Notes: generated by a model not told the origin, from the sequence alone. 64,000 bases of DNA from Nitrososphaeraceae archaeon (GCA_016782225.1 JADDOW010000112.1:21922-85921); one strand, 5' to 3'. Counted from the first letter of the stretch, positions 16,979-26,537 are shown. Translations and numbers: made by a program.

Positions 16979-19102
16979 TTGACAACAGAAAATATGGAAA
17001 AAAGTATTAATCCGATTGAAAATATTTCTAATGTTAGTTTCGGCAAAAAAGAATATAATGGTTCTTCCAAGATTACCATTGATTTTGAAGCACAGCTTGA
17101 AAAAGAAATAATGAAATCATTGCCTACAGAGGCCCTGATAACCTCTGCGAAATTTGAAGGAACTAATATTGCACTTTATACTAGAAATCCTGAATTCTCA
17201 TTAACTGAGTTATCACTTCATTTATCCGCATTATCAAAATCTTTAAAAAAGAGATTTATAATAAGAACTGACCCATCTATCCGTCTCTCTGAAGATGATA
17301 CTAGAGCCGAAATAACCAAAATATTGCCCAAAGAAATAACTGTATCGGTGATTTTTTGTGATGATGCAACCGGGGAAGTGGTATTGGAAGTTAATAAACC
17401 AGAGGCAATAACTTCTGATATATTTTTAAAAATATCTAAGAATACCGGCTGGATAACGCATACTAGAAGATCCCCCCATATTCCATCTAATAGTATCAAA
17501 AATATTCATTCTACCTTGAAATCATCTTCAAAAGAAAGGCAGATTTTTTATCAAAGGCTAGGGAAAAGAATATTTCGACCTAGCTTACTTCCAAATAATC
17601 TACTACAACATGATGATCATCAAAATACCGAAAACAATCATCAACATGAATTGGTAATGCCTGATTCTGCAGAAAATGTTCGTAGTTATAATAATAGTGT
17701 TCCATTTAATTATCGATATAATAACCTCCGGGAAGTTATATTGTATTGTTTGGGTGGGGTTAAGCAAGTCGGAAGATCATGTTTTGTAGTTGTCACACCC
17801 GAAAGTAAAATTATGTTAGATTGTGGAATAAATCCAGGTGAAAACCAAAGTTATAATGCATATCCTCGAATAGATTGGTTCAATTTTAATTTAGAAGAAT
17901 TAGATGCGGTAGTTATTAGTCATGCTCATATAGATCATCAAGGCTTTCTGCCCACTCTTTACAAATTTGGTTATAATGGGCCGGTATATTGTACTGAACC
18001 TACATTACCTTTAATGGCTCTTTTGCAGATGGACTCTATAAAACTTAGTAAAAGCAATGGTGCCTATTTGCCATATGAAATTAGGGATGTGAATGAATCA
18101 ATAAAGCATTGTATACCAATCCCTTATGGCAAACCCACTGATATATCACCTGATATCACTATAACCCTTAACAATGCAGGTCATATTATGGGAAGTGCAA
18201 CAGTTCACATTAATATAGCAGGTACTCATAATATTTTATATACTGGTGATTATAAATATGCTAAAACACAGCTATTAGATAGTGCTATATCAAATTATCC
18301 TCGTGTTGAAACTGTTATTACCGAGAGCACATATGGCTCTAGTGGCGATATCATGCCAGATCAATATTCTGTTTATGGTACATTTACCGAAAGTATTAAT
18401 CAAACACTTAAACAAGGTGGTAAAGTATTAATTCCGGTACCGGCTGTGGGCAGGGCACAAGAAATAATGCTCGTTTTAGATAAAGAAATGCGTGAGGGTA
18501 GGTTAATAGAATCACCTATTTTTATAGAGGGTATGATCTCTGAGGCAAGTGCTATTCACATGTCCTATGCTCATTACTTAGGATATGATGTAAGAAAATC
18601 TGTATTTCAAGGAATAAATCCATTTCAATCATCCTATTTTACTGCTATTAATGGTCTTAGTAAACGGGATGAAGTTTTTAATGATGATTCTCCTTCGATC
18701 ATTATGGCTACCTCAGGAATGTTAGAAGGCGGCCCTTCCGTTGAATATTTCAAAGATATTTCACCAAAACCCCAAAACAAAATAATTTTTGTATCTTATC
18801 AAATTAATGGTACATTGGGAAGAAGAGTTCTTGATGGAACTATATCCGAAGCTAGTATGGTAGATAAAAATGGAAAAATGAAAGTTATTCCAGTTAGATG
18901 CTCAAAACAAAAAATCGATGGATTTAGTGGCCATAGTGACTTTAACCAAATATTGTCGTTTATTTCCAGGGTTAAACCAAAAAGAGTTTTAGTGAATCAT
19001 GGGGAAAAATCAAAATCAGAAAATATTGCTAGTTCAATTTATTCTAAATTAAAAATAAGGTCTAGTGTACCTGATAATAGAGATATAATAAAATTGAGAT
19101 AA
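16979..19102 (+). CDS. fttA: Transcription termination factor FttA (aCPSF1), beta-CASP ribonuclease
   Basis: Archaeal CPSF73-like nuclease that cleaves nascent RNA and terminates transcription. The first 200 or so residues match the KH-type N-terminal region (TRAEITKILPKEI, TGWITHTRRSPHIPSNSIK). The metallo-beta-lactamase domain begins near residue 255: MLDCGINPGENQ, SHAHIDHQG, NNAGHIMGSATVHI, YTGDYKYAKT. The beta-CASP motifs follow as ITESTYGSSGD, GFSGHSDF and VNHGEKS. It is 707 aa, slightly longer than many homologues because of an N/H-rich linker (HDDHQNTENNHQHE). The start is TTG; an internal ATG five codons later is an alternative. Confidence 0.95.
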   Translation: MTTENMEKSINPIENISNVSFGKKEYNGSSKITIDFEAQLEKEIMKSLPTEALITSAKFEGTNIALYTRNPEFSLTELSLHLSALSKSLKKRFIIRTDPSIRLSEDDTRAEITKILPKEITVSVIFCDDATGEVVLEVNKPEAITSDIFLKISKNTGWITHTRRSPHIPSNSIKNIHSTLKSSSKERQIFYQRLGKRIFRPSLLPNNLLQHDDHQNTENNHQHELVMPDSAENVRSYNNSVPFNYRYNNLREVILYCLGGVKQVGRSCFVVVTPESKIMLDCGINPGENQSYNAYPRIDWFNFNLEELDAVVISHAHIDHQGFLPTLYKFGYNGPVYCTEPTLPLMALLQMDSIKLSKSNGAYLPYEIRDVNESIKHCIPIPYGKPTDISPDITITLNNAGHIMGSATVHINIAGTHNILYTGDYKYAKTQLLDSAISNYPRVETVITESTYGSSGDIMPDQYSVYGTFTESINQTLKQGGKVLIPVPAVGRAQEIMLVLDKEMREGRLIESPIFIEGMISEASAIHMSYAHYLGYDVRKSVFQGINPFQSSYFTAINGLSKRDEVFNDDSPSIIMATSGMLEGGPSVEYFKDISPKPQNKIIFVSYQINGTLGRRVLDGTISEASMVDKNGKMKVIPVRCSKQKIDGFSGHSDFNQILSFISRVKPKRVLVNHGEKSKSENIASSIYSKLKIRSSVPDNRDIIKLR

Positions 19103-19191
19103 TTTCGATAGGTTTTTTCATATGTTCGATGATTAAATAATGATCTGATTTGGCAATAAGATATAGATGTATCAATTGTAATATTATCCTA

Positions 19192-19290
19192 AGTGGGGAG
19201 GGTGCGTCAAGGCACTATTTGGCTAATCCTGAACATAAATTGGAAAAACTTCCACCCCCTCCAAAACCAACTAAATCTACCCCCTCCTAG
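19192..19290. ncRNA. Candidate structured RNA, GC-rich island
   Basis: In the 215-nt gap between convergent fttA and the UPF0147 gene, about 99 nt reach close to 47% G+C by manual count, in strongly AT-rich surroundings. The G-rich strand TGGGGAGGGTG (19194-19204) can pair with CACCCCCTCCA (19253-19263) over 11 positions with one G-U and one mismatch. It can also pair with a second C-rich run, TACCCCCTCC (about 19278-19287), so two alternative stems are possible. It could be an independent RNA or part of the fttA 3' UTR. Strand and ends are uncertain. Confidence 0.35.
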
Positions 19291-19317
19291 CAATTTCTTT
19301 TTAAATTGTAGTTGTTA

Positions 19318-19608
19318 TTATTCTCTTATGCTTTCTAAAGCTGAAACTACTTGCCAAAGAGAAGTTCTAATATGTGATTGCATTTGGGGATTTTGAGTTA
19401 CTCCATCTAACATACTAATTGCATTTGCAGCTCGAACTGAAATACTGCCTCCTTTTTCATCCTTCAAGATCATCAAAACCTCTCTAATCATATTCCTAAT
19501 GTTTCTTTGTATATTGCTATTTTTGGTTAATGCCTCAAGTGTTGTTGTTGCATTACTCAATCTTTCTAAATTTTCCTTTTGTTTTAATTCTTTCTTTGTT
19601 GCTGTCAA
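19318..19608 (-). CDS. UPF0147 family protein
   Basis: A 96-aa helical protein of the archaeal UPF0147 family: NIQRNIRNMIREVLMILKDEKGGSISVRAANAISMLDGVTQNPQMQSHIRTSLWQVVSALESI matches the conserved part, including the RAANAISMLD and HIRT-x-LW-x-VSALE signatures. Its function is unknown to me. It is convergent with fttA, and the start is TTG. The N-terminus is charged and probably helical. Confidence 0.8.
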   Translation of the reverse strand: MTATKKELKQKENLERLSNATTTLEALTKNSNIQRNIRNMIREVLMILKDEKGGSISVRAANAISMLDGVTQNPQMQSHIRTSLWQVVSALESIRE

Positions 19609-19749
19609 TACGCATCACACATACTAAGGACGACATAAATCATATTAATATCTTTATTTATGGAACTTTAATATTGTCCGTATTCTGAAAAAATTTAATT
19701 ATTCAAGGTCTTTGATAGATTTTATACTTGAAAAAACGGGATTTATACA

Positions 19750-19971
19750 ATGAATAGATATCTAATAGTTCTTATTTTTTGGATTATAGGCTTTCTAGGG
19801 GGAATATCAGTATATATTGTATTACCTTCTATTATCGATTTTTTTAACTCTTTAGTTCCTAATCTGTTTTCTAAATTTCTTTTAGAATCTCTGATTGCTG
19901 GAATAATTGGTTCAGGAATAAGTACAATTGCAATTCTTTTTTGGGCAAAAAAATCATCCAAAGAGTTTTAA
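19750..19971 (+). CDS. Small membrane protein, two predicted TM helices
   Basis: A 73-aa protein with hydrophobic segments at about residues 4-25 (LIVLIFWIIGFLGGISVYIVL) and 45-66 (LLESLIAGIIGSGISTIAILFWA), and a short basic tail (KKSSKEF). It starts at ATG. No family is recognised. It precedes the TauE/SafE exporter on the same strand by 66 nt, so a shared transcript is possible but unproven. Confidence 0.5.
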   Translation: MNRYLIVLIFWIIGFLGGISVYIVLPSIIDFFNSLVPNLFSKFLLESLIAGIIGSGISTIAILFWAKKSSKEF

Positions 19972-20037
19972 TCTTTGACTTATTTCAATTAGATTTTAAA
20001 TATATATTATAGTATAAGAAAAACCTGTTGTTTATAT

Positions 20038-20835
20038 ATGCTCTTAGAACTCCTAATGAGTTTTCTTATCTCTATAGTTGCTGGAATAGTTGGTTCTTTA
20101 GTGGGTATAGGTGGTGGTGTAATTATTTCGCCATTTTTAAGTCACTTAAATTATTCTCCTTCCCAAATATCGTCTACTAGCCTTATTTCAGTTTTTTCTA
20201 CAAGTTTGTCCTCGTCTTTTTTTTATTATCGTAATAAATTAATCTCTAGCAAAATAGGACTAATTCTTTCAATTTCTTCGATACCCGGAACTTTTATTGG
20301 TGTTGTACTTTCAAATCTTTTTTCGTTATCGGCATTTAAATTTTATTTCGCTTTTATTTTAATGTTCACTTCATTATATCTAATAATAAAATCGAAAATA
20401 AAAAAAAATGATGGCCTCCAATCAACAACATATGATATTTCTGACAATAAAAAAAGAATATGTTATGGTAAATTATTTTTGCTAGTTTTTTTTTCATTTT
20501 TAGCAGGAATAATATCTAGCTGTTTTGGAATCGGAGGTGGAATTATTTTTGTTCCATCTTTAATAATCTTGTATAAATTTAACATGAATAATGCTGCTGC
20601 AACTTCTCAATTCGCTTTGTTATTTACGTCTCTGTCTGGTTTAAGTATTTATATGTATTACGGAAATCCAAATTATTTTATTGGTTTTATCCTCGCAATT
20701 GGTTCATTATTAGGGGGTTCAATTGGGTCCAAAATATCTTCAAAAACCCACTCAAATACCTTACAAAAAATTTTTTCAATAGTTTTGGTTATTGTATCGA
20801 TTAAGTTATTATATGATGTTTTTTATACAAATTGA
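20038..20835 (+). CDS. TauE/SafE family anion exporter
   Basis: A 265-aa membrane protein with about eight hydrophobic helices, in two related halves. Both halves carry the family signature: GIVGSLVGIGGGVIISPFL near the N-terminus and GIISSCFGIGGGIIFVPSLI in the second half. TauE/SafE proteins are thought to export sulfite, sulfoacetate or related organic anions; the substrate here is unknown. A lysine-rich cytoplasmic loop (IKSKIKKNDGLQ) separates the halves. Candidate sulfur partners in the window are TusA/cysteine synthase, but these are 25 kb away. Confidence 0.85.
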   Translation: MLLELLMSFLISIVAGIVGSLVGIGGGVIISPFLSHLNYSPSQISSTSLISVFSTSLSSSFFYYRNKLISSKIGLILSISSIPGTFIGVVLSNLFSLSAFKFYFAFILMFTSLYLIIKSKIKKNDGLQSTTYDISDNKKRICYGKLFLLVFFSFLAGIISSCFGIGGGIIFVPSLIILYKFNMNNAAATSQFALLFTSLSGLSIYMYYGNPNYFIGFILAIGSLLGGSIGSKISSKTHSNTLQKIFSIVLVIVSIKLLYDVFYTN

Positions 20836-20903
20836 TTTTGATATATTTAATTGATAGTTAAAATACGATAAACTATTAATTTTGAACGGTCCATTTCTTT
20901 TTA

Positions 20904-21521
20904 TTGGTAAATTTAGCAATTTTAATTTCAGGTAGAGGTAGTAATATGATAGCTATTTTAGACGGTATAAAAAATAAATATATCTTAAATGTGAATAAGG
21001 TTCTAGTAATATCTAATAAAAGAGAATCGATTGGATTACATCTTGCAAAAGATCGTTATGGGATTAACACCGAATTAATTATGAATGATAACCTATCAAA
21101 TAATGAGTTTGATGAAAAGATCGTCCATATTCTAAAATCTTATGATATTAAACCCCGCAATGGATTAGTGTGCTTGGCTGGTTTCATGAAAATACTTAGC
21201 CCATATATAGTTAATATGTATAAAAATAGAATAATAAACATACATCCATCTTTGCTTCCATCATTCAAAGGCTTGCATGCCCAAAAACAAGCTTTGGATG
21301 CAGGTGTAAAAATTTCAGGATGCACTGTGCATTTTGTAGATAATGCTGTTGATACAGGGCCAATAATACTTCAAGAATGTGTTCCTGTTTTCGACACTGA
21401 TACGGAATTAGTTTTATCCGAGCGTATTTTAATTGAGGAGCATAAGATATACAAGAAAGCTATTAATCTCTTTACTAATGATAAGTTAAAAATTGAAAAT
21501 AACAAAGTTAGTTTAAAATAA
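20904..21521 (+). CDS. purN: Phosphoribosylglycinamide formyltransferase (PurN)
   Basis: Transfers a formyl group from 10-formyl-tetrahydrofolate to glycinamide ribonucleotide in purine synthesis. The 205-aa length is standard. Marks are LAILISGRGSNM at the N-terminus, IINIHPSLLPSFKGLHAQKQALDAG with the catalytic Asn-His pair, and CTVHFVDNAVDTGPIILQE with the catalytic Asp. The start is TTG (MVNLAIL). It stands alone between the TauE-type exporter and the convergent TPR gene. Confidence 0.93.
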   Translation: MVNLAILISGRGSNMIAILDGIKNKYILNVNKVLVISNKRESIGLHLAKDRYGINTELIMNDNLSNNEFDEKIVHILKSYDIKPRNGLVCLAGFMKILSPYIVNMYKNRIINIHPSLLPSFKGLHAQKQALDAGVKISGCTVHFVDNAVDTGPIILQECVPVFDTDTELVLSERILIEEHKIYKKAINLFTNDKLKIENNKVSLK

Positions 21522-21539
21522 ATAGATTAATGTGTTTTG

Positions 21540-22640
21540 TTATTGTCCCTTTATCTTTTTATCAAATTCAAACATAAATTTCGATATTTCTTCTCTGTGT
21601 AAATTGAGATACTCTTGACCTTTTTCTTTTAGTCTACTACTGAATAATCTTAGTTCTCTATGTTCCTCAAAGAAATTATCTAAAATAACTGTTCCGTGTA
21701 GTACAGGATTTAGTAGTTTGTCTATACTATTTAATAACAGATTTAATTCATTTCTTTCGGAATGCTCTGAAGCATCATTTAAAATTTTGCTTATATCTTT
21801 TATCTGTTGAGTGGAGAAAAATATTTCCTTTTTTCCTTCAAATGACTTTGATGATCTTTTTTCTATTCCGACTTTAGCAACGAGAGCCTGTGTTAGCTCA
21901 TATTGTTCATCTGTTCCAGTAAATGTTTTTTTTATATTTTTAAACAATAAACCCTTGTTTACTAACCTTGTTGTAGCATCCTGTATCTCTTCCCTACTCA
22001 AACCTGTAACCCATAATATCTTTCCAAGATGATCATTTCCTTGTCTTATGGATTCTAATATAACCACCTCAATAATTCTTTTATAATCATCTTCCATGTG
22101 AGCATTGATAAAGTCTTTATCTCTTACAGCTTTTTTTGCATTAGATATGTCTAATTCTATAGATTTTTTTAAGGCTTCCATACCTTCTGCTATTTTTCCG
22201 CTTAAAGTCAAATAACAAGCATAATTATACCATACCATAGCTACATTTGGATTTAAGTCTATAGCTTTTTCACAACAGTCTATAGCCTTTTCATAGTTTT
22301 TTGATTTATAGTATACCAATCCTTTTAAATTCCAAACTTCAGGATCGTTAATGTTAATTTCCAGAGCCTGATCAAAAAATGTTACTGCAATATTGTAGTG
22401 ATTTAAATGGAAATGTGAATACCCCTTTTTAATTATTGCATCTACAAAATGAGGGTCTATTCTTAATGCTAGATCAAAAATCTTAATAGCCTCTTCAAAC
22501 TTTTCTTCAGACATTTTATTGACTCCTTTGTTAAATAGATTAACTTTCTTTATGTCGTCTTCAGTTATTCTATGTCCTTTTGATTGGGAAGAGTCTATAG
22601 GTTTCTCCGAAAACAATTTCCTCCCAAGAATCTTTTCCAT
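21540..22640 (-). CDS. TPR-repeat protein with predicted winged-helix segment
   Basis: A 366-aa protein. Residues about 30-165 contain three to four tetratricopeptide repeats (FNKGVNKMSEEKFEEAIKIFDLALRIDP, then KGYSHFHLNHYNIAVTFFDQALEI and KGLVYYKSKNYEKAIDCCEKAIDLNP). After this comes a segment resembling a winged helix (LGKILWVTGLSREEIQDATTRLVNKGLLF), then a helical, charged C-terminus. TPRs mediate protein contacts; the partner is unknown. It is last in a minus-strand run pgp-argS-DUF106-TPR with about 95 nt to DUF106. The start is an ATG. Confidence 0.8.
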   Translation of the reverse strand: MEKILGRKLFSEKPIDSSQSKGHRITEDDIKKVNLFNKGVNKMSEEKFEEAIKIFDLALRIDPHFVDAIIKKGYSHFHLNHYNIAVTFFDQALEININDPEVWNLKGLVYYKSKNYEKAIDCCEKAIDLNPNVAMVWYNYACYLTLSGKIAEGMEALKKSIELDISNAKKAVRDKDFINAHMEDDYKRIIEVVILESIRQGNDHLGKILWVTGLSREEIQDATTRLVNKGLLFKNIKKTFTGTDEQYELTQALVAKVGIEKRSSKSFEGKKEIFFSTQQIKDISKILNDASEHSERNELNLLLNSIDKLLNPVLHGTVILDNFFEEHRELRLFSSRLKEKGQEYLNLHREEISKFMFEFDKKIKGQ

Positions 22641-22735
22641 TTAAATAATTTAACTCCTATCGAAGATAAATAGATTTATTTTTTGACTTATGAGCCTATT
22701 TCTTTACCTTGTTATTTTTTTATTGAGTATAGCTG

Positions 22736-23365
22736 TCAGAATGTCGGTATGTTTGTGTTTGTAACCTTTGCAATGATGCCGCTGAAGGCAAAACTTACTA
22801 GTAAAAACCATCCCCATAGAAACATTTGACCGGGAATCTTACAGGGACCTGTTTTGATTTCAGATGATCTGGGATTATCTTTAATCTGTGTGGGATTATC
22901 CAATTTTACATTTTCTTCAGAACAGGTAAGATAAGGAAAGGTGATTGGAGATAAAGCAACAACCTGTCCAAAAATGGATGGAAAAACAAAAATCCATAGC
23001 ATAAAAGATGGTATCATGTATAACATCATGGGTTTCATTTGTTGCTGCTGAAGTTCTAAACTCATTTTATTCATTTGAGATTGTTTTTTCTTTAATTCTT
23101 CTATAAGTTCCTTATCTCTTTTTTTTATAGCTTCTGTATACTTCTTTCTCCATTCCCCTGTCTCTTTCATAACTGTTTTCATTTTTTCTATGTTTGTAGT
23201 TTTTCTTCTTAACATTGCCATGCCGTAATTTAGCCCAATAGCTATCATTGCAGCTACAATTGCAGAAGTGACCATATCGGGAAAAAGAGGGTGGGTTGTA
23301 TATTGAGGTGTCAAACCTGGTAATTGTAATAACACTCTTTCAAAAATGTAAGAAATATCTATCAA
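22736..23365 (-). CDS. DUF106/EMC3-like membrane insertase (archaeal YidC-like)
   Basis: A 209-aa membrane protein of the Oxa1/YidC/EMC3 superfamily in its archaeal DUF106 form. An N-terminal TM segment (VTSAIVAAMIAIGLNYGMAML) is followed by a positively charged cytoplasmic coiled coil (RRKTTNIEKMKTVMKETGEWRKKYTEAIKKRDKELIEELKKKQSQMNKM), then further TM helices (MLYMIPSFMLWIFVFPSIF and MFLWGWFLLVSFAFSGIIA). A loop of about 45 residues with two cysteines (YLTCSEENV, GPCKIPG) probably faces outside. It is expected to insert small membrane proteins. It lies about 60 nt downstream of argS. Confidence 0.82.
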   Translation of the reverse strand: MIDISYIFERVLLQLPGLTPQYTTHPLFPDMVTSAIVAAMIAIGLNYGMAMLRRKTTNIEKMKTVMKETGEWRKKYTEAIKKRDKELIEELKKKQSQMNKMSLELQQQQMKPMMLYMIPSFMLWIFVFPSIFGQVVALSPITFPYLTCSEENVKLDNPTQIKDNPRSSEIKTGPCKIPGQMFLWGWFLLVSFAFSGIIAKVTNTNIPTF

Positions 23366-23424
23366 ACAAAGTTGAATGATTTTTTTGGGTTTATTAATCT
23401 TTTTACTTTATTATGTAGTTAATA

Positions 23425-25386
23425 TCACATTTTTTCTAATGGCGTTATACCAATTATATTCATACAATTCTCCATGATTAAAAGTGTTGAATATAATATT
23501 TTAATTCTTATACTTTTTTTATTTTCTACTTCTTTTAAAATTGGAGACTCTTCATAAAAATTATTAAATAAAGTTGATAATGTGAAAAGAAATCTTGCAA
23601 CAAGTTTAGGGTCTGTATTGTTGACTGATTCCTTTATTGTTGTTGAGAATTTACATAACTGTTTAACCAATTCGATCTCAGTTAAATCTAAATCTAAATC
23701 TAAATCTGTTAATTTAATGCCATCTAAATAATAATTTTTATTATCTATTTTATTAAATATCCTTTTACCTCTAGCATATGAATATTGGATGTAGGGTCCA
23801 GTATCGCCTTCCAGACTCAAAGAGTCATTTATATCAAATGTAATCATTTTTCCAATGTCATGCTTTACAAAATAATATCTAATTGATGAAATTGCAATTT
23901 CTTTGGCAATTTGTGATACTTCTCTTCCAGAGAGATGTTCATTTCTTTTACTTATTTCCTCGCAAGATTTAATCATCAATAAGTTTAGTGCATCATCTGC
24001 CTCAATAAAAATCCCTTTTCTCCCTGACATTTGGGTGGATTTTTTGTTTTTTAGGTTAAAACCAAGTAGTTCTGCCGTTTTATTACTCAATGTGACGGGT
24101 TCGTAACCAAGATAGTTGTATTTTGTTTTTTCTATACCTAATTTAATTAGGATTTCAACCAGTAATGATTGTAATCTTTCTTGTCTGTAATCAATTATTG
24201 TAATAACTTTTTTTATATCAAAATTTATCAATTGATGTTCATTAGAAATTTCTTTTCTTTTTCTGTTTTTTAAAGTTGTCTGATACAGATTAGTATCATC
24301 CCATTGTTGAGAAAAAAATTCAAGTTCAAAAGGGTTTTCAATATAGCCTAATTTCCATATTGCATACGGAATATCTTTTGCAAAATAAGTGATTGTTGAA
24401 TCACTACGTACTAGAACTTTGTCTCCTTCTGTTTTTGATTTAAAAACCCAACATCCAATATTTTTACCGCTAGTTTCAAACTGAATAATTTGCTTTTCCT
24501 TTAATATTTTAAAAATTTTATTCCATAAATCAGATTGAATTATTTGAGATTCAAAATTTACTATATCATAATGACATTTCAAATCCCAACAAGTTTTAAG
24601 CTGATCTCTTAGTACTCTTTTCACAATTTGTTGGGTGAAATTTGATACTTCAGTATTGGGATTTTCCAATTCCTTTAAAATAATCTTTCTTTTTATCTCT
24701 AAATCCGGTCGGGTGGAATACATCTCATTGATTTTAACATAAACATAATTTCCACAGTAATGATCAAATTTTTTTGTAGTTCCGTCAATGTTCTCTTCTC
24801 CAAATGGAATTTCTGTGTATTTGAATGCGACTATAATATCTGCAACTTGAAGACCTGAATCGTCAACATAGTTCAAAACCTTTACATTATGACCAGTTGA
24901 TAAAAGTAGTCTATACAAACAATCTCCTATTACTGCGTTTCTTATGTGACCTACATGTAAAGCTTTATTTGGATTTACACTTGTATGTTCAATTAGTATT
25001 AATTCTTGAATATTGCCATATTTTGGCATCTGTGTTATTGATGGCATGTTTGAAAAGAAAATCTTTAAAAATTTTTTTATGTCTAGGGCAAAATTGATAA
25101 AACCTGGTTTTTCAACGGATACAGTTTCAATTAGTGATTTTTCGTTATCTTTATCTTTGAAATTGGGTAGGATATTATTTACTATATCTTTTGCTATTTC
25201 AAAAGGATTTTTTTTAAGAATTTTAGATAACATGAATGCTAAGTTGCATGAAAAATCGCCATACTCTTTCAGAGGGGGTTCAGTAATTTCAATATTAATG
25301 TCCTTTTCATTAATGTCGTAATGCAATAATACTTTTTTCATCCAATTTTCAATTTCACTTTTAATGTTTTCAAATACCATTTTCAA
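23425..25386 (-). CDS. argS: Arginyl-tRNA synthetase
   Basis: Class I aminoacyl-tRNA synthetase charging tRNA-Arg. The 653-aa protein has the N-terminal additional domain, the HIGH-type motif in NKALHVGHIRNAVIGD near residue 142, and a KMSK-region equivalent in KSTQMSGRKGIFIEADD. The DALR anticodon-binding domain is at the C-terminus (GPYIQYSYARGKRIF onward). A short LDLDLDLT run is a coding repeat and not a frameshift. The start ATG overlaps the stop of the upstream phosphatase gene by 4 nt (ATGA), so they are translationally coupled. Confidence 0.95.
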   Translation of the reverse strand: MKMVFENIKSEIENWMKKVLLHYDINEKDINIEITEPPLKEYGDFSCNLAFMLSKILKKNPFEIAKDIVNNILPNFKDKDNEKSLIETVSVEKPGFINFALDIKKFLKIFFSNMPSITQMPKYGNIQELILIEHTSVNPNKALHVGHIRNAVIGDCLYRLLLSTGHNVKVLNYVDDSGLQVADIIVAFKYTEIPFGEENIDGTTKKFDHYCGNYVYVKINEMYSTRPDLEIKRKIILKELENPNTEVSNFTQQIVKRVLRDQLKTCWDLKCHYDIVNFESQIIQSDLWNKIFKILKEKQIIQFETSGKNIGCWVFKSKTEGDKVLVRSDSTITYFAKDIPYAIWKLGYIENPFELEFFSQQWDDTNLYQTTLKNRKRKEISNEHQLINFDIKKVITIIDYRQERLQSLLVEILIKLGIEKTKYNYLGYEPVTLSNKTAELLGFNLKNKKSTQMSGRKGIFIEADDALNLLMIKSCEEISKRNEHLSGREVSQIAKEIAISSIRYYFVKHDIGKMITFDINDSLSLEGDTGPYIQYSYARGKRIFNKIDNKNYYLDGIKLTDLDLDLDLTEIELVKQLCKFSTTIKESVNNTDPKLVARFLFTLSTLFNNFYEESPILKEVENKKSIRIKILYSTLLIMENCMNIIGITPLEKM

Positions 25387-26081
25387 TCAAATGTTTTTTT
25401 TCTGATGGTTAAATCCAATGCATTTATTAGACCTTCTCCATTTTTTCCATCTACAATATATCTTGCCTTTTCTTTTACTTTATAGTTAGAACTTTCAAAT
25501 GAAACGCTATTTTCGCATAATTCAAACATAGGTATATCTGTTTCACTATCTCCTATGGCAACAACCTCAGACGGGTTTATTTTTAGCATGTTTAATACAT
25601 ATCCAAGCCCATAAGCTTTGTTTATCTTTTTTTCATTAATATGGTATGCATAATTGCTGTCAACTAATACTAGATCCATGTTATTGTCTTTTAATATCCT
25701 ATTGCCTTTATCAATATCAAATGTCCTTGTTAAGACAACTTCAGTCATTCGGGGAAATACTTGTTTGATTTCAATATCGTCAAACTCTTTTGCAAGGAGA
25801 TGATATCCTTTCATACACTTTTCTTTGTCTGCTAAAAGTATATGATTTGTGGGTGATTTGGTAATTACTCCTCCATTTTCACCAACTGATACTTTAGTTG
25901 TACCGCCAAATACTGACAAAATAAAAGCCTCTACAGATGACCTTCCTGTAACATACACAATTTTATAGCCTAGTTTTATAAGGTATCTTAATTTAGATAA
26001 TATCTCTAAATTAACCATTCCCTCTCCATTAATAGTTATAGTGCCATCAATGTCTATTGCAAACAATTTAATAGATTTCAA
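25383..26081 (-). CDS. HAD-family phosphoglycolate phosphatase (archaeal type)
   Basis: A 232-aa HAD hydrolase of the archaeal phosphoglycolate/sucrose-phosphatase-like subgroup. Motif I is FAIDIDGTIT at the N-terminus, motif II is IVYVTGRSS, and motifs III/IV are KINKAYGLGYVLN with VVAIGDSETDIPMFELC. The C2-type cap lies between motifs II and III. It probably dephosphorylates 2-phosphoglycolate or a similar small phosphate ester. It overlaps argS by 4 nt and is divergent from rps24e. Confidence 0.85.
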   Translation of the reverse strand: MKSIKLFAIDIDGTITINGEGMVNLEILSKLRYLIKLGYKIVYVTGRSSVEAFILSVFGGTTKVSVGENGGVITKSPTNHILLADKEKCMKGYHLLAKEFDDIEIKQVFPRMTEVVLTRTFDIDKGNRILKDNNMDLVLVDSNYAYHINEKKINKAYGLGYVLNMLKINPSEVVAIGDSETDIPMFELCENSVSFESSNYKVKEKARYIVDGKNGEGLINALDLTIRKKTFD

Positions 26082-26129
26082 ACAATTTCAAATAATACTT
26101 ATCATTACATAAAAATCAATTTTAGAAAT

Positions 26130-26138
26130 CTATATATT
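26130..26138 (+). promoter_or_regulatory. TATA box of rps24e
   Basis: The string CTATATATT is centred about 29 nt upstream of the TTG start of rps24e, which supports a leaderless or nearly leaderless transcript and therefore the TTG as the real start. Confidence 0.45.
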
Positions 26139-26162
26139 GTTTGTTTTACGACTATACATAGT

Positions 26163-26537
26163 TTGAGTTTAGAAGTTGTACTGTTGGAAGATAATAATAA
26201 CGTGCTTTTAAAAAGACGTGAAATTAAATCTGTAATTAAAAATGCATTTGGGTCAATCAAAAGACAAGATGCAACCGAATTGATTGCAAATAAATTAAAA
26301 ATAGACAAAAATAATTTATTGCCAGTGTCTATCAAAAGCGAATTTGGTAATCCTGATATTTTAACATTAATATATTATTATGAGGATATTAATGAGGCAA
26401 AAAAACAAATCCCCCGTTATCTTTTCCTTAGGTCCATGTCTAAAGACGAACGTAAAAAAATAATTGATGAGGAGAAATCTATAAAATTAAAAGCTAAACA
26501 GGCTGCAGCTGCAGAAGCAAAATCTAGAAAGAAATAA
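26163..26537 (+). CDS. rps24e: Small-subunit ribosomal protein S24e
   Basis: Archaeal/eukaryotic-type protein of the 30S subunit, 124 aa. The fold is recognised from LLKRREIKSVIKNAFGSIKRQDATELIANKLKIDKNNLLPVSIKSEFGN followed by LTLIYYYEDINEAKKQIPRYLF. The lysine/alanine-rich C-terminal tail is typical. The start is TTG, supported by an upstream TATA box. It is followed by rps27ae on the same strand with about 40 nt between, a conserved archaeal pairing. Confidence 0.93.
   Translation: MSLEVVLLEDNNNVLLKRREIKSVIKNAFGSIKRQDATELIANKLKIDKNNLLPVSIKSEFGNPDILTLIYYYEDINEAKKQIPRYLFLRSMSKDERKKIIDEEKSIKLKAKQAAAAEAKSRKK

Noticed and set aside
19193-19396. 67-aa plus-strand ORF
   Set aside because: Covers the GC-rich fold and runs antisense into the UPF0147 gene; proline/asparagine-rich translation without protein features.
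23685-23710. TCTAAATCTAAATCTAAATC repeat
   Set aside because: In-frame LDLD repeat inside argS.
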